Part shown: positions 7,219 through 15,018 of the stretch, one piece after another
How the letters are laid out: each line of letters begins with the position of its first letter
Numbering within the stretch: the stretch's first letter is position 1
From: a virus
DNA length: 42,065 nucleotides
Reading direction: 5' to 3' (one strand)
Virus record (IMG/VR): IMGVR_UViG_3300017760_001552
Coordinates: 1-42,065 of that record
Position numbers and translations under genes: made by a program
Notes under the pieces: model-generated
Databases searched by the model: none
Told to the model about the DNA's origin: nothing
Seen by the model: the letters and a program-made list of their open reading frames with translations, nothing else

Positions 7219-8128
7219 AAGCCAGTTTGACAACAAGACACATCGTCAAATTGAAATTCAAACCTGGGATCAGTTCAAGGATTTTTTGTTCAAGTTATCC
7301 CAAGCACCTAAGAAAGGTAAGAAAGATGCTGAGCTTATTTCACCAGCTGTATATACGGATGGTACTACAAGAGCCAACAAAAATGTATTACATTGGGCAA
7401 ATTGGGCTGCTGTTGATGTTGATGATTATGTCTTCGAGGGGAATTTAGAAAATGTATTACGTTCTCGTTTTGGTAAGTATAATTTTGTTTGTTATAGCAC
7501 TGCTAGCAGCACGGACGATTTACCGAAGTTCAGACTTGTCTTTGACCTTGGCAGAAAGATTGTCGCAGAAAATATCAGAGGTTTCTGGCACGCCCTTAAC
7601 AAAGAGCTTGGTGAAATTGGAGATTCGCAGACTAAAGACCTATCAAGGATGTATTATATCCCTGCAGATTATGCTGGTGCTAACAACTTTTTCTTTAGTA
7701 ATACTGGCGATTGCCTTGATGTGGATGCCCTTATGGCTGCCCATCCCTATGACGATAGGCAACATTCCACTTCCTTTTTAGATAGATTGCCAGACGAGTT
7801 AAAAGAACAAGTCTTATTATATAAAAAGAATAAATTAAACAATCACGATTATAAATGGTCTGGTTATCGTGACTGTCCGTTCTGGCCAAAAGATTTGGCT
7901 GGTGAATATCTAACCATATCAGACACTGGTTGGTATTCTAAGATGTATGCTATTATGGTTAAGATAGCAGGCAACGCAACATACAGAGGCTATCCTATAT
8001 CATCAACACAGATTGCTGAATTATGTAAACAGTTTGATGTAGAGAATGGTAACTGGTATGAGAACCGCCCATTGGAGACTGAAGCCGATAGGGCCCTTGA
8101 GTATATTTACAGAAATGGAACACTATAA
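7196..8128 (+). CDS. PrimPol/AEP-like putative primase
   Basis: The ATG at 7196, with GGAG 7 bases upstream, gives 310 residues. NWAAVDVDDY (about residues 71-80) supplies a DxD-type acidic motif, followed by CYSTASS, PKFRLVF and DLSRMYYIPA. These resemble archaeo-eukaryotic primase/PrimPol proteins of phages and plasmids, in which DxD binds metal and a conserved S-R segment binds nucleotide. T4 uses a DnaG-like gp61, which is not seen in this window. A role in priming is inferred, and a replication-initiator (Rep-like) role is the alternative. Confidence 0.5.
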   Translation: MYQLTIFKSQFDNKTHRQIEIQTWDQFKDFLFKLSQAPKKGKKDAELISPAVYTDGTTRANKNVLHWANWAAVDVDDYVFEGNLENVLRSRFGKYNFVCYSTASSTDDLPKFRLVFDLGRKIVAENIRGFWHALNKELGEIGDSQTKDLSRMYYIPADYAGANNFFFSNTGDCLDVDALMAAHPYDDRQHSTSFLDRLPDELKEQVLLYKKNKLNNHDYKWSGYRDCPFWPKDLAGEYLTISDTGWYSKMYAIMVKIAGNATYRGYPISSTQIAELCKQFDVENGNWYENRPLETEADRALEYIYRNGTL

Positions 8129-8265
8129 TGAAAGCACAAAGAATTGCTAAATCTCAAAAAGCACGTATCCGTCGTAAAAAATTAAAGGTTATTCTTGAAG
8201 AGAAGACCGAAAGATTGTATGCAAAAATGAGAAGGGCACGTAGGTCTCGATCATGCAAACAATAG
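8128..8265 (+). CDS. Very basic 45-residue peptide
   Basis: The ATG overlaps the preceding stop as TAATG. The 45 residues include about 19 Lys/Arg (for example ARIRRKKLK and MRRARRSR) and essentially one charged helix, suggesting nucleic-acid or ribosome binding. I recognise no family. It overlaps the next gene by 13 bases, so translation coupling supports it being real. Confidence 0.5.
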   Translation: MKAQRIAKSQKARIRRKKLKVILEEKTERLYAKMRRARRSRSCKQ

Positions 8266-8447
8266 TTTGGCTCACAATTTTATTGGCTCTTTGTACGATA
8301 TCCATAACTTGGGCGTATCAAACATATCTAAATGGTATGACTCGTCATAAAAAATTAGAATATTCGGTAAAGGTTCTGGTTATATGTGTAAGCATATTCC
8401 AAGGCTTACTGGTGATATTACAAATCTTAGTATTAATGATAGTGTAA
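8253..8447 (+). CDS. Small membrane protein, two predicted helices
   Basis: A 64-residue protein with a hydrophobic segment at residues 3-22 (TIVWLTILLALCTISITWAY), a short polar loop with basic residues (TRHKKLEY), and a second hydrophobic segment at residues 40-64. Holin-like topology is possible but it lies in an early region far from the lysis genes, so the role is unknown. Its stop overlaps the TGTAACA palindrome. Confidence 0.5.
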   Translation: MQTIVWLTILLALCTISITWAYQTYLNGMTRHKKLEYSVKVLVICVSIFQGLLVILQILVLMIV

Positions 8448-8460
8448 CAAATATGTTACA
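8443..8460. promoter_or_regulatory. TGTAACA-N4-TGTTACA palindrome
   Basis: TGTAACA (8443-8449) and TGTTACA (8454-8460) form a perfect inverted repeat with a 4-base spacer, 46 bases upstream of a -35 box. Related boxes recur upstream of other early promoters here. An operator or activator site is inferred. Confidence 0.5.
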
Positions 8461-8506
8461 ATATCGCATTAAATACAAAAAAAGTTAAAAAAAGTAAAAA
8501 AAACAC

Positions 8507-8567
8507 TTTACATCTGTGTTTGTTTGTAGTATAAGAGTTATAGAAACAATAACTAAGGAATTATATT
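8507..8567 (+). promoter_or_regulatory. Early promoter-leader cassette A
   Basis: TTTACA (8507-8512), 17-bp spacer, TATAAG (8530-8535), then a leader containing TAGAAACAATAACTAAGGA whose AAGGA serves as Shine-Dalgarno. The element is preceded by an A-rich tract. Near-identical cassettes lie before the genes at 16012 and 41766, with a more divergent one before 26499. Confidence 0.82.
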
Positions 8568-8930
8568 ATGTCAAACTCAAACGTATTTTCATCAAACATG
8601 GAATTTTCAACTACTAAATTCGATAACTTCTATAAAGCTACTAACTCAATTTCACCTTGTTACTTAGAGCAAGTAGCATGTGTTGGTTGGGTTGCTTCTT
8701 ATGAAGATCCTAAGTGGAAGCAAACAGGTCTATCATATGAAGATGCTGTTGCAGAATTTGGTTTTAAGAATGTTAAAGCTAAACCTAATGGTTGTGTTAA
8801 CGGAGATTGGTTAATCGAAGTTAAAGATGGCTTCACATCTGATGAAAAGGAATTCGATACTCCTACACAAGCAATTGCTTGGTTAGAAACTAAGGTTCCT
8901 TTTTCAATGAAACTAGCAGAATTTATATAA
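8568..8930 (+). CDS. Hypothetical early protein
   Basis: A 120-residue acidic protein behind a strong early promoter and ended by a terminator, so it is a single-gene transcription unit. Segments YLEQVACVGWVASYEDPKW and FTSDEKEFDTPTQAIAWLE look like a compact alpha/beta domain with no motif I recognise. High early expression of a small protein suggests a host-takeover role, which is inference only. Confidence 0.7.
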   Translation: MSNSNVFSSNMEFSTTKFDNFYKATNSISPCYLEQVACVGWVASYEDPKWKQTGLSYEDAVAEFGFKNVKAKPNGCVNGDWLIEVKDGFTSDEKEFDTPTQAIAWLETKVPFSMKLAEFI

Positions 8931-8937
8931 TTCAACT

Positions 8938-8963
8938 GAGAGGGTTTACAAAGCCCTCTCTTT
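8938..8963 (+). terminator. Terminator with promoter -35 in its loop
   Basis: GAGAGGG (8938-8944) and CCCTCTC (8954-8960) form a 7-bp stem with a 9-base loop and a short T tract. The loop holds TTTACA, the -35 box of the next promoter. Confidence 0.78.
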
Positions 8964-8973
8964 ATGCTATAAT
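8945..8973 (+). promoter_or_regulatory. Sigma70-like promoter overlapping terminator
   Basis: TTTACA (8945-8950), 17-bp spacer, TATAAT (8968-8973), with TGC before the -10. The 3' arm of the terminator stem forms part of the spacer. It drives the gene starting at 8999. Confidence 0.82.
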
Positions 8974-8998
8974 GTTTACAAACTTGGAGATTTATATT

Positions 8999-9514
8999 AT
9001 GAGAAAACCTTCTATTGAAATTGCAATTAAAAAAGCTGGTACTTACCTTGGTTACTTTACAATTGCTGAGCACACCACAAACGTCAGCAATGATAAACCT
9101 TCTCGCACATTTGAGAAATTGGTTTTTACTAAAGCTGATGGTATGGAAACACGTGACTATAAAGCAATGGGTGATATTGTATATGGTATGTATGTTAACG
9201 ACAGCTTGGTCAAGATTGGTAAAGCTGGATCAACAAATGGTTGGGCTGGGCGTATCGGTACATATGGTGTCGATCCTAAAGGCGAAGCAACCAATCGTAA
9301 GATCATTACTCATCTAAAAGAAGATTTCACATATGAAACTCGTGTTGATGTTTATGGTATCTCAGTACCACGTGTACACTCAGAATACTTTTGCCCAGTA
9401 ACTAATGGCACTGTATCTATTGATCTACCTCGTAATCATCAGGTAGAAACTCACTTAACAGCAGAAGCAGAAGCTGAGGGTATCGACCTTATGTTCTGTA
9501 CGCAGAAAGTTTAA
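8999..9514 (+). CDS. Hypothetical protein, possible GIY-YIG-like fold
   Basis: The ATG at 8999 follows TTGGAG; an upstream in-frame ATG at 8972 overlaps the promoter -10 and is unlikely. The 171-residue product contains DIVYGMYVNDSLVKIGKAG followed by an Arg (GWAGRIGTYG), which is reminiscent of the GIY-YIG/T5orf172-type core. The likeness is weak and catalytic residues are not clearly placed. The unit has its own early promoter and leads into the next gene after 3 bases. Confidence 0.6.
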   Translation: MRKPSIEIAIKKAGTYLGYFTIAEHTTNVSNDKPSRTFEKLVFTKADGMETRDYKAMGDIVYGMYVNDSLVKIGKAGSTNGWAGRIGTYGVDPKGEATNRKIITHLKEDFTYETRVDVYGISVPRVHSEYFCPVTNGTVSIDLPRNHQVETHLTAEAEAEGIDLMFCTQKV

Positions 9515-9517
9515 ATT

Positions 9518-9910
9518 ATGACAAAAATAATATCACAATCAGCACCTCTATTCGATAATGAAGAAGAAACTGTCGTATGGGATTCAGCTAACACACCTGA
9601 CTGTTGTAACTGCAAAAGTTATAAAAGAGGTGGTAGGGAAGAAGCCATTGGTGTTCGTAAAGCTGAACTTCATGTATCAATTGAAGATGCTTTAAAAATG
9701 AAAAAGCGCAAACATGCATTTAAAAGAATTAAAAATGTTGATGATGAGACATGGGAGAGAATGAAAAAAAGTGGGCCTAGACCTCCGGAACTCGACCGTC
9801 GTGAAATATATTGTTGCATTGTTTGTGTTAATGCCTTTTATGGAGGACAAAGAATTCAAAAAGAAAAGTATCAATGGGAAGCTGAAGGCGCACTTACTCT
9901 TGGTCAGTAG
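9518..9910 (+). CDS. Hypothetical protein with Cys pairs
   Basis: A 130-residue protein with CCNC near residue 30 (TPDCCNCKSYKRGG) and CCIVC near residue 101. Together these could bind one zinc ion. The middle is a basic helical segment (KMKKRKHAFKRIKN). It follows the previous gene by 3 bases, so it is cotranscribed. No family is recognised. Confidence 0.6.
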   Translation: MTKIISQSAPLFDNEEETVVWDSANTPDCCNCKSYKRGGREEAIGVRKAELHVSIEDALKMKKRKHAFKRIKNVDDETWERMKKSGPRPPELDRREIYCCIVCVNAFYGGQRIQKEKYQWEAEGALTLGQ

Positions 9911-9956
9911 AAATTTTGATTGCGCTATATACAGTGCGTACAAAGAAAGGTAAAAT

Positions 9957-10781
9957 ATGAAAAAGATTGCTATCGTTGGTCATGGTTATGTCGGTAAGGC
10001 ATGCGAATATGGCTTTAATACTAAAAAGAATAAGATCCAGTTGATTGATCCATTTCTCTATAATAATTCTGTTGACGATATGACTGATGTCGATGTGTCA
10101 TTTGTCTGTGTTCCCACACCGTTTGGTGATGATGGTCAGATAGATGCCTCCATTGTTGTTGATGTCACAAACAAACTTATTGAGAAAACTACTGGTCTGA
10201 TTGTAATTAAGTCAACAGTTATCCCTAGTATTGTAAAAGAACTAAGCACTAAGAATAGCCGAGTGATTTACAATCCAGAATTTCTAACTGAGCGTAATGC
10301 TCTTGAAGATTTTGTAAACCCACCTATGCATATATTTGGTGGTGAAGGTAAGTCTGTAGACACCCTTGAGAATTTATATAATAAGTTCAGTCGTTGTAAG
10401 CCAGCCCCTGTATATAAGATGGCTGCACAAGATGCCGCTTTTGTAAAGTATGGCATTAATAGTTTTCTTGCCACTAAAGTTATGTGGTTCAATCAATATA
10501 AGGAGTTAATTGATAGTCATGGAGCCGATTACGATAATATTATTACTGCTGTTGGCACTGATCCCAGGATTAGTCACAGTCATACTCAGGTTCCTGGTCC
10601 TGATGGTCGCAGTGGTTTTGGTGGTGCTTGTTTCCCCAAAGACACAAATGCTTTATCTTCATTTGCTGGAGCAGATCACCTCTCTATTCTAAAGTTAGTT
10701 ATTGCAGAGAACAATAGTGTGCGTTCTCAATATGAATTAGACGCCAGAGAAAAAGAGCAGAATGTTGTTTACATATCTTAA
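9957..10781 (+). CDS. UDP-glucose/GDP-mannose dehydrogenase-like, short
   Basis: The 274-residue protein has an N-terminal Rossmann motif (IAIVGHGYVGKA), the family block YNPEFLTERNA, a central helical domain, and GFGGACFPKD with the catalytic Cys near residue 226. Such enzymes oxidise UDP-glucose to UDP-glucuronate or GDP-mannose to GDP-mannuronate with NAD+. Typical members have about 390-430 residues. Here only about 48 residues follow the Cys, so the C-terminal nucleotide-sugar-binding domain is mostly missing. The next gene is a UDP-glucuronate epimerase-like enzyme, which supports a sugar pathway. Substrate is inferred. Confidence 0.85.
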   Translation: MKKIAIVGHGYVGKACEYGFNTKKNKIQLIDPFLYNNSVDDMTDVDVSFVCVPTPFGDDGQIDASIVVDVTNKLIEKTTGLIVIKSTVIPSIVKELSTKNSRVIYNPEFLTERNALEDFVNPPMHIFGGEGKSVDTLENLYNKFSRCKPAPVYKMAAQDAAFVKYGINSFLATKVMWFNQYKELIDSHGADYDNIITAVGTDPRISHSHTQVPGPDGRSGFGGACFPKDTNALSSFAGADHLSILKLVIAENNSVRSQYELDAREKEQNVVYIS

Positions 10782-10796
10782 TTGGTGTGTTATAAT
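10768..10796 (+). promoter_or_regulatory. Sigma70-like promoter before epimerase
   Basis: TTTACA (10768-10773), 17-bp spacer, TATAAT (10791-10796), extended by TGT. The -35 lies within the last codons of the dehydrogenase gene. The ATG at 10818 has AAGGAG upstream. Confidence 0.82.
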
Positions 10797-10817
10797 ACAA
10801 TATATAAGGAGAATTAA

Positions 10818-11777
10818 ATGGCACATGTAATGATTACTGGTTGCGCTGGGTTTATTGGTTATCACCTAGCACAATCTCTACAAGATGACGGACACACGGT
10901 GTCTGGCTTTGATAACTTTAACCACTATTATGATGTTAGTCTAAAAAATGCTAGGGCAAACAATTTGCGTGAACGTAGTATTGAAGTATCATATGTTGAT
11001 CTAAAAGACTTAACTGGTCTTACTGAATTTATGAAACGACATAAACCAGATATTGTAATGCATCTTGCAGCATATGCCGGTGTACGACACTCGTTAGAAG
11101 AACCACAAACATACATTGATAATAATGTGACTGGTACTCAAAATCTAATCGAAGCTTGTAACGCCGCTGGTGTTGATCAAGTTGTTTATGCTTCTACATC
11201 ATGCACTATGGCTGGTAATGAACTACCATGGAAAGAAGACGAGAAATGTGGTTATCAATTAAACCCATATGGCTTTACTAAGTTTACTAACGAGTCACAG
11301 TTTATGTCTAGTTCAATTACCAAGACAGTTGGTCTTCGCTTCTTTACTGTTTATGGTCCATGGGGTCGCCCTGATATGGCACTATTTGACTTTACTAAAA
11401 ATATTGTGGCTGGTGAGCCTATTCAACTATTTAACTATGGTGATATGATCCGTGACTTTACATATGTTGATGATATTGTACAAGGCATTAAGATTGTTCT
11501 TGAAGATACTCAAAAACGTAATGGTGACAAATATGATACTATCTTTAATATTGGTTATGGTGAACAAGTCAAGCTTGTTGATTTTGTAGATCATATCGAA
11601 ACCAATCTTGGTCGTGAAGCTATCCGTGATCTAGTGCCTATGCATCCTGCAGATACACATGCCACTTGGTCTGATACTACTAAACTGCAAGCACTTGGTT
11701 ATAAACCAACTACACCTATTGATGTTGGTGTAGAAAACTTTGTAAGTTGGTATAAGGAGTATTATAATGTCAACTAA
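10818..11777 (+). CDS. NAD-dependent epimerase (UDP-glucuronate 4-epimerase-like)
   Basis: This is an extended SDR of 319 residues, close to the family length. It has the NAD-binding TGCAGFIG at residues 7-14, the active-site YGFTK (YxxxK) after an STSC segment, and the RFFTVYGPWGRPDMALF block, which is characteristic of UDP-glucuronate/galacturonate epimerases. It probably converts UDP-glucuronate to UDP-galacturonate. The dehydrogenase immediately upstream could make its substrate. It overlaps the following small gene by 11 bases. Confidence 0.86.
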   Translation: MAHVMITGCAGFIGYHLAQSLQDDGHTVSGFDNFNHYYDVSLKNARANNLRERSIEVSYVDLKDLTGLTEFMKRHKPDIVMHLAAYAGVRHSLEEPQTYIDNNVTGTQNLIEACNAAGVDQVVYASTSCTMAGNELPWKEDEKCGYQLNPYGFTKFTNESQFMSSSITKTVGLRFFTVYGPWGRPDMALFDFTKNIVAGEPIQLFNYGDMIRDFTYVDDIVQGIKIVLEDTQKRNGDKYDTIFNIGYGEQVKLVDFVDHIETNLGREAIRDLVPMHPADTHATWSDTTKLQALGYKPTTPIDVGVENFVSWYKEYYNVN

Positions 11778-11916
11778 GTCGGCAGCAGATCGTCTCATGG
11801 AAGGTGCTTGTGAATATCACGGCATCTCTATGAAAGAACTGCACCAACGGATTACTGTTGGTGGAGAAAATCTAATGCATCAATATTATTTGTGGGCATT
11901 CCCAGATGGCTGGTAA
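11767..11916 (+). CDS. Small hypothetical protein (49 aa)
   Basis: The ATG at 11767 lies inside the epimerase 3' end with AAGGAG upstream, and the frame ends 11 bases into the cytidylyltransferase gene. Both overlaps support translation coupling. The peptide contains MEGACEYHGISMKELHQR and an aromatic C-terminus (YYLWAFPDGW). No family is recognised. Confidence 0.6.
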   Translation: MSTKSAADRLMEGACEYHGISMKELHQRITVGGENLMHQYYLWAFPDGW

Positions 11917-12340
11917 GAAAACTGGTATCACAGCATCTACATTTGATTTACTTCACGCAGGGCATGTTGCTATGCTCCGTGAGGCTAAATCTCAATGTGA
12001 TTATCTAATCTGTTGTTTACAGATTGATCCTTCTGCAGATAGAAAAGAAAAGAATGCACCAATTCAAACTGTTGTTGAAAGATATACACAACTTGCAGCT
12101 GTTAGATATGTTGATGAGATTATTGTATATGCGTCTGAACAGGACTTACTAGATATATTGCAAATGTATCCAATTGATGTTCGCATCCTTGGTGACGAAT
12201 ATAAAGAAAAAGATTTTACTGGTAAAGATATATGTCGACAACTCGGCATTGATTTATACTTTAACAGCAGAAATCATCGGTTCTCAAGTACAGACTTGAG
12301 GACTCGCGTATGTGAAAATAAAGGAAAGAAATCTACATGA
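11906..12340 (+). CDS. Cytidylyltransferase-like protein
   Basis: The 144-residue protein has TFDLLHAGHVAML at residues 12-24, containing the HxGH nucleotide-binding motif, and FSSTDLRTRV near the end, corresponding to the ISTT-type motif. This is the small TagD/HldE-C class that transfers CMP, AMP or similar to a phosphorylated alcohol or sugar. It follows two sugar-nucleotide genes and overlaps uvsX by ATGA. The substrate (glycerol-3-phosphate, heptose phosphate or another) cannot be told from sequence. Confidence 0.83.
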   Translation: MAGKKTGITASTFDLLHAGHVAMLREAKSQCDYLICCLQIDPSADRKEKNAPIQTVVERYTQLAAVRYVDEIIVYASEQDLLDILQMYPIDVRILGDEYKEKDFTGKDICRQLGIDLYFNSRNHRFSSTDLRTRVCENKGKKST

Positions 12341-13374
12341 GTATAATGGACAAACTCAAGAAGAATAGTAAACTGAAAAACACTGAGGTGCTATCAGAAT
12401 CAAGTTTCTTCAACAGTAAAGAAATGGTACCGACTTCGGTTCCCATGGTTAACGTAGCCTTATCTGGCTCAATGGATGGTGGCTTGGCTCCTGGTCTTAC
12501 AGTATTAGCTGGACCATCCAAACACTTTAAGACATCATTTGCTTTACTTATGGCTGGTGCTTATCTTGAAGCACATAAAGATGCAGTAATGCTATTCTAC
12601 GATTCAGAGTTTGGTTCACCTCAAGCATACTTCCAACAATTTGGTATTGATACCTCACGTGTACTGCATACACCTATTACCAATGTAGAAGAATTAAAGT
12701 TTGATCTTATCTCTCAACTTGAAGGTATTAATAAGAAAGATAAAGTAATTGTTGTTATAGATTCAATTGGCAACCTAGCATCTAAGAAAGAAATGGATGA
12801 TGCTATTAATGAGAAGTCTGTTGCAGATATGTCTCGTGCTAAACAGCTAAAGAGTTTGTTCCGTATGTGTACACCATATCTGGCTATGAAAGATATTTCT
12901 ATGCTTGCTGTTAACCACATCTACCTAGAGCAAGGCTTATTCCCTAAAGCTATTGTATCTGGTGGTACTGGCATCTATTACTCAGCTAATGATATTTGGA
13001 TTATTGGTCGCCGTCAGAATAAGACTGGCACAGAGGTTACTGGTTATGACTTTGTTATTAATGTTGAGAAGTCTCGGTCTGTTAAAGAGAAATCAAAAAT
13101 CCCTATCTCAGTATCGTGGGAAGGTGGCGTAGAACAATATTCTGGTTTGTTAGAAGTTGCTCTTGCTGGTGGCTTTGCTCAGAAACCAAGTAATGGTTGG
13201 TATGAAGGTGTTAATCCAGCAACTGGTGAAATTCTTACTAAGAAATCACGTATGGCAGATACACTTCAACCAGAGTTTTGGTCACGTATTTTAGGCGAGA
13301 CAACCTTTAAAGAGTTTGTCAAACATCAATTTACTATTGGATACAAAGCGGAGGTAGAATTAGATGTTGAGTGA
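12337..13374 (+). CDS. uvsX: UvsX RecA-like recombinase
   Basis: The 345-residue protein has a Walker A motif GPSKHFKT at residues 59-66, a Walker B VIVVIDSIG, and the central DNA-binding region typical of T4 UvsX. It forms filaments on single-stranded DNA for strand exchange, recombination-dependent replication and repair. The length is slightly less than T4 UvsX (about 390). Gene order uvsX-hypothetical-41 matches what I recall for marine T4-like phages. The start overlaps the previous stop (ATGA). Confidence 0.95.
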   Translation: MSIMDKLKKNSKLKNTEVLSESSFFNSKEMVPTSVPMVNVALSGSMDGGLAPGLTVLAGPSKHFKTSFALLMAGAYLEAHKDAVMLFYDSEFGSPQAYFQQFGIDTSRVLHTPITNVEELKFDLISQLEGINKKDKVIVVIDSIGNLASKKEMDDAINEKSVADMSRAKQLKSLFRMCTPYLAMKDISMLAVNHIYLEQGLFPKAIVSGGTGIYYSANDIWIIGRRQNKTGTEVTGYDFVINVEKSRSVKEKSKIPISVSWEGGVEQYSGLLEVALAGGFAQKPSNGWYEGVNPATGEILTKKSRMADTLQPEFWSRILGETTFKEFVKHQFTIGYKAEVELDVE

Positions 13375-13654
13375 GAATACAGATTTTGAATTAATCCCAG
13401 GAGATGATGATGCTTGGGCAGTCCGTATTCTTAAAGGCGAGTTTATTGAAACTTGTATTGCATTTGGAGAAATTAAAGTTGATGGCACAGATAAAGATCC
13501 TCTGATGTCATTTAACTTTGGTGTAATTGAAAGCCCTGACGAAGACCTTGATAGTTCAAATAATGCTTTACAAACTCTCGCTGGTGATATATTATACTCA
13601 ATAATGCTTAACGCTATAGAAAAAGATGAACTAATCACAAGGGAAAGTAAATGA
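13364..13654 (+). CDS. Conserved hypothetical between uvsX and 41
   Basis: A 96-residue acidic protein overlapping uvsX by 11 bases and gp41 by 4 bases. Blocks WAVRILKGEFIETCIAFG and LMSFNFGVIESPDEDL resemble a small protein I recall at this position in T4-like marine phages. Its conserved place in the recombination/helicase operon suggests a replication accessory role, but no biochemical function is visible. Confidence 0.75.
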   Translation: MLSENTDFELIPGDDDAWAVRILKGEFIETCIAFGEIKVDGTDKDPLMSFNFGVIESPDEDLDSSNNALQTLAGDILYSIMLNAIEKDELITRESK

Positions 13655-15015
13655 ATATTGAACAGGTTATCCTTCGCAATCTTTTGGTTGATGAAAAGTA
13701 TATGCGTAAAGTATTGCCTTTTGTTCAACCAGAATACTTTGAAGGTGTCTACAAAAATCTATTTAAACAGGTTGGTAAGTTTGTTGCAAAGTATAACAAA
13801 CTGCCAACTCTGGAATCTTTTAAGATTGAACTAGATGAAGCAGATGGTTTCTCAGATGAGCACTACAGACATGCAGTAGAAATTCTACCAGAAATTTTCA
13901 AAGAAGAAGAAATTGACCAAGAATGGTTAGTTGATAAGACTGAGAAGTGGTGCCAAGATAGGGCTGTACATAATGCAATTATGGAATCCATTACAATTAT
14001 TGATGGTAAACACCCATCTTTATCAAAGAACGCCCTACCTGACTTGCTCACAAAGGCTCTGGGTGTCACCTTCGATACACAAATCGGTCATGACTATATT
14101 GAAGATTTCCAAAAACGGTTTGACTTCTATCATACAGAAGAAGAAAAAGTGCCATTTGATCTGGAGATGTTTAATAAGATTACCAAGGGTGGCTTGCCTA
14201 ACAAGTCTCTTAATATTGCACTAGCTGGTACTGGTGTTGGTAAGTCTTTGTTTATGTGTCACATGGCAGCTGCAGCTATGGAGATAGGCAAGAATGTATT
14301 GTATATCACTATGGAGATGTCAGAAGAAAAGATTGCCGAACGTATAGATGCAAATATTCTTAACATACCAATTGATCAACTTGATACTTTATCTCAATCA
14401 ATGTATGCTGAAAAGATTGCCAAGGTTAAAAAGTCTACCAATGGTAAACTAATCGTAAAAGAATATCCAACTGGTTCAGCTAATGCATCACACTTCAGGG
14501 CACTACTCAATGAACTTAAACTAAAGAAAAAGTTTGTACCACAGATGATCTTTATTGATTATCTAAATATCTGTTCTAGTGCTAGAATGAAAGCCATGGG
14601 AGGATCAATTAATTCTTATACATATATTAAAGCCATTGCAGAAGAAATGCGTGGGCTTGCAGTCGAGTTCAACGTACCGATTGTCTCTGCAACACAAACG
14701 ACGAGGTCTGGTTTTGGTAACTCAGATGTTGGGCTTGAAGACACGAGTGAGTCTTTTGGATTACCCGCTACAGCAGACTTAATGTTTGCACTTATATCAA
14801 CAGAAGAATTAGAACAGCAAGGGCAACTATTAGTTAAACAATTAAAGAATAGATATAATGATCCAACTTCTAATAAGAGATTTGTTGTTGGTATTGATAG
14901 AGCAAAGATGCGCTTGGTAGATGTAGATAATTCAACCGAGGGTCTTGTACAAGATGTGCCAGTGTTTGACAACTCTAAAGCACAAGACAAATTTAACAAC
15001 TTTAAAATGGATTAA
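13651..15015 (+). CDS. 41: Replicative DNA helicase (gp41, DnaB-like)
   Basis: The 454-residue protein has an N-terminal helical region and a RecA-like C-terminal motor. The Walker A motif AGTGVGKS is at residues 192-199, followed by YITMEMSEEKIAERID and the Walker B-like QMIFIDYLNI. It would form the hexameric 5'-3' helicase of the replisome with gp43, UvsX and the clamp loader. Length matches T4 gp41 (475). It overlaps the upstream gene by 4 bases and is followed by thyX after 3 bases. Confidence 0.95.
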   Translation: MNIEQVILRNLLVDEKYMRKVLPFVQPEYFEGVYKNLFKQVGKFVAKYNKLPTLESFKIELDEADGFSDEHYRHAVEILPEIFKEEEIDQEWLVDKTEKWCQDRAVHNAIMESITIIDGKHPSLSKNALPDLLTKALGVTFDTQIGHDYIEDFQKRFDFYHTEEEKVPFDLEMFNKITKGGLPNKSLNIALAGTGVGKSLFMCHMAAAAMEIGKNVLYITMEMSEEKIAERIDANILNIPIDQLDTLSQSMYAEKIAKVKKSTNGKLIVKEYPTGSANASHFRALLNELKLKKKFVPQMIFIDYLNICSSARMKAMGGSINSYTYIKAIAEEMRGLAVEFNVPIVSATQTTRSGFGNSDVGLEDTSESFGLPATADLMFALISTEELEQQGQLLVKQLKNRYNDPTSNKRFVVGIDRAKMRLVDVDNSTEGLVQDVPVFDNSKAQDKFNNFKMD

Positions 15016-15018
15016 TAA

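Noticed and set aside
7452-7781. A + strand frame with a hydrophobic N-terminus that looks like a membrane protein
   Set aside because: It lies wholly inside the PrimPol-like gene in another frame and has no Shine-Dalgarno; apparent hydrophobicity comes from frame-shifted Val/Ile codons.
9911-9956. Possible promoter TTGATT/TACAAA before the UDP-sugar dehydrogenase
   Set aside because: The -10 is poor and it does not match the TTTACA-N17-TATAAT pattern of the other promoters.
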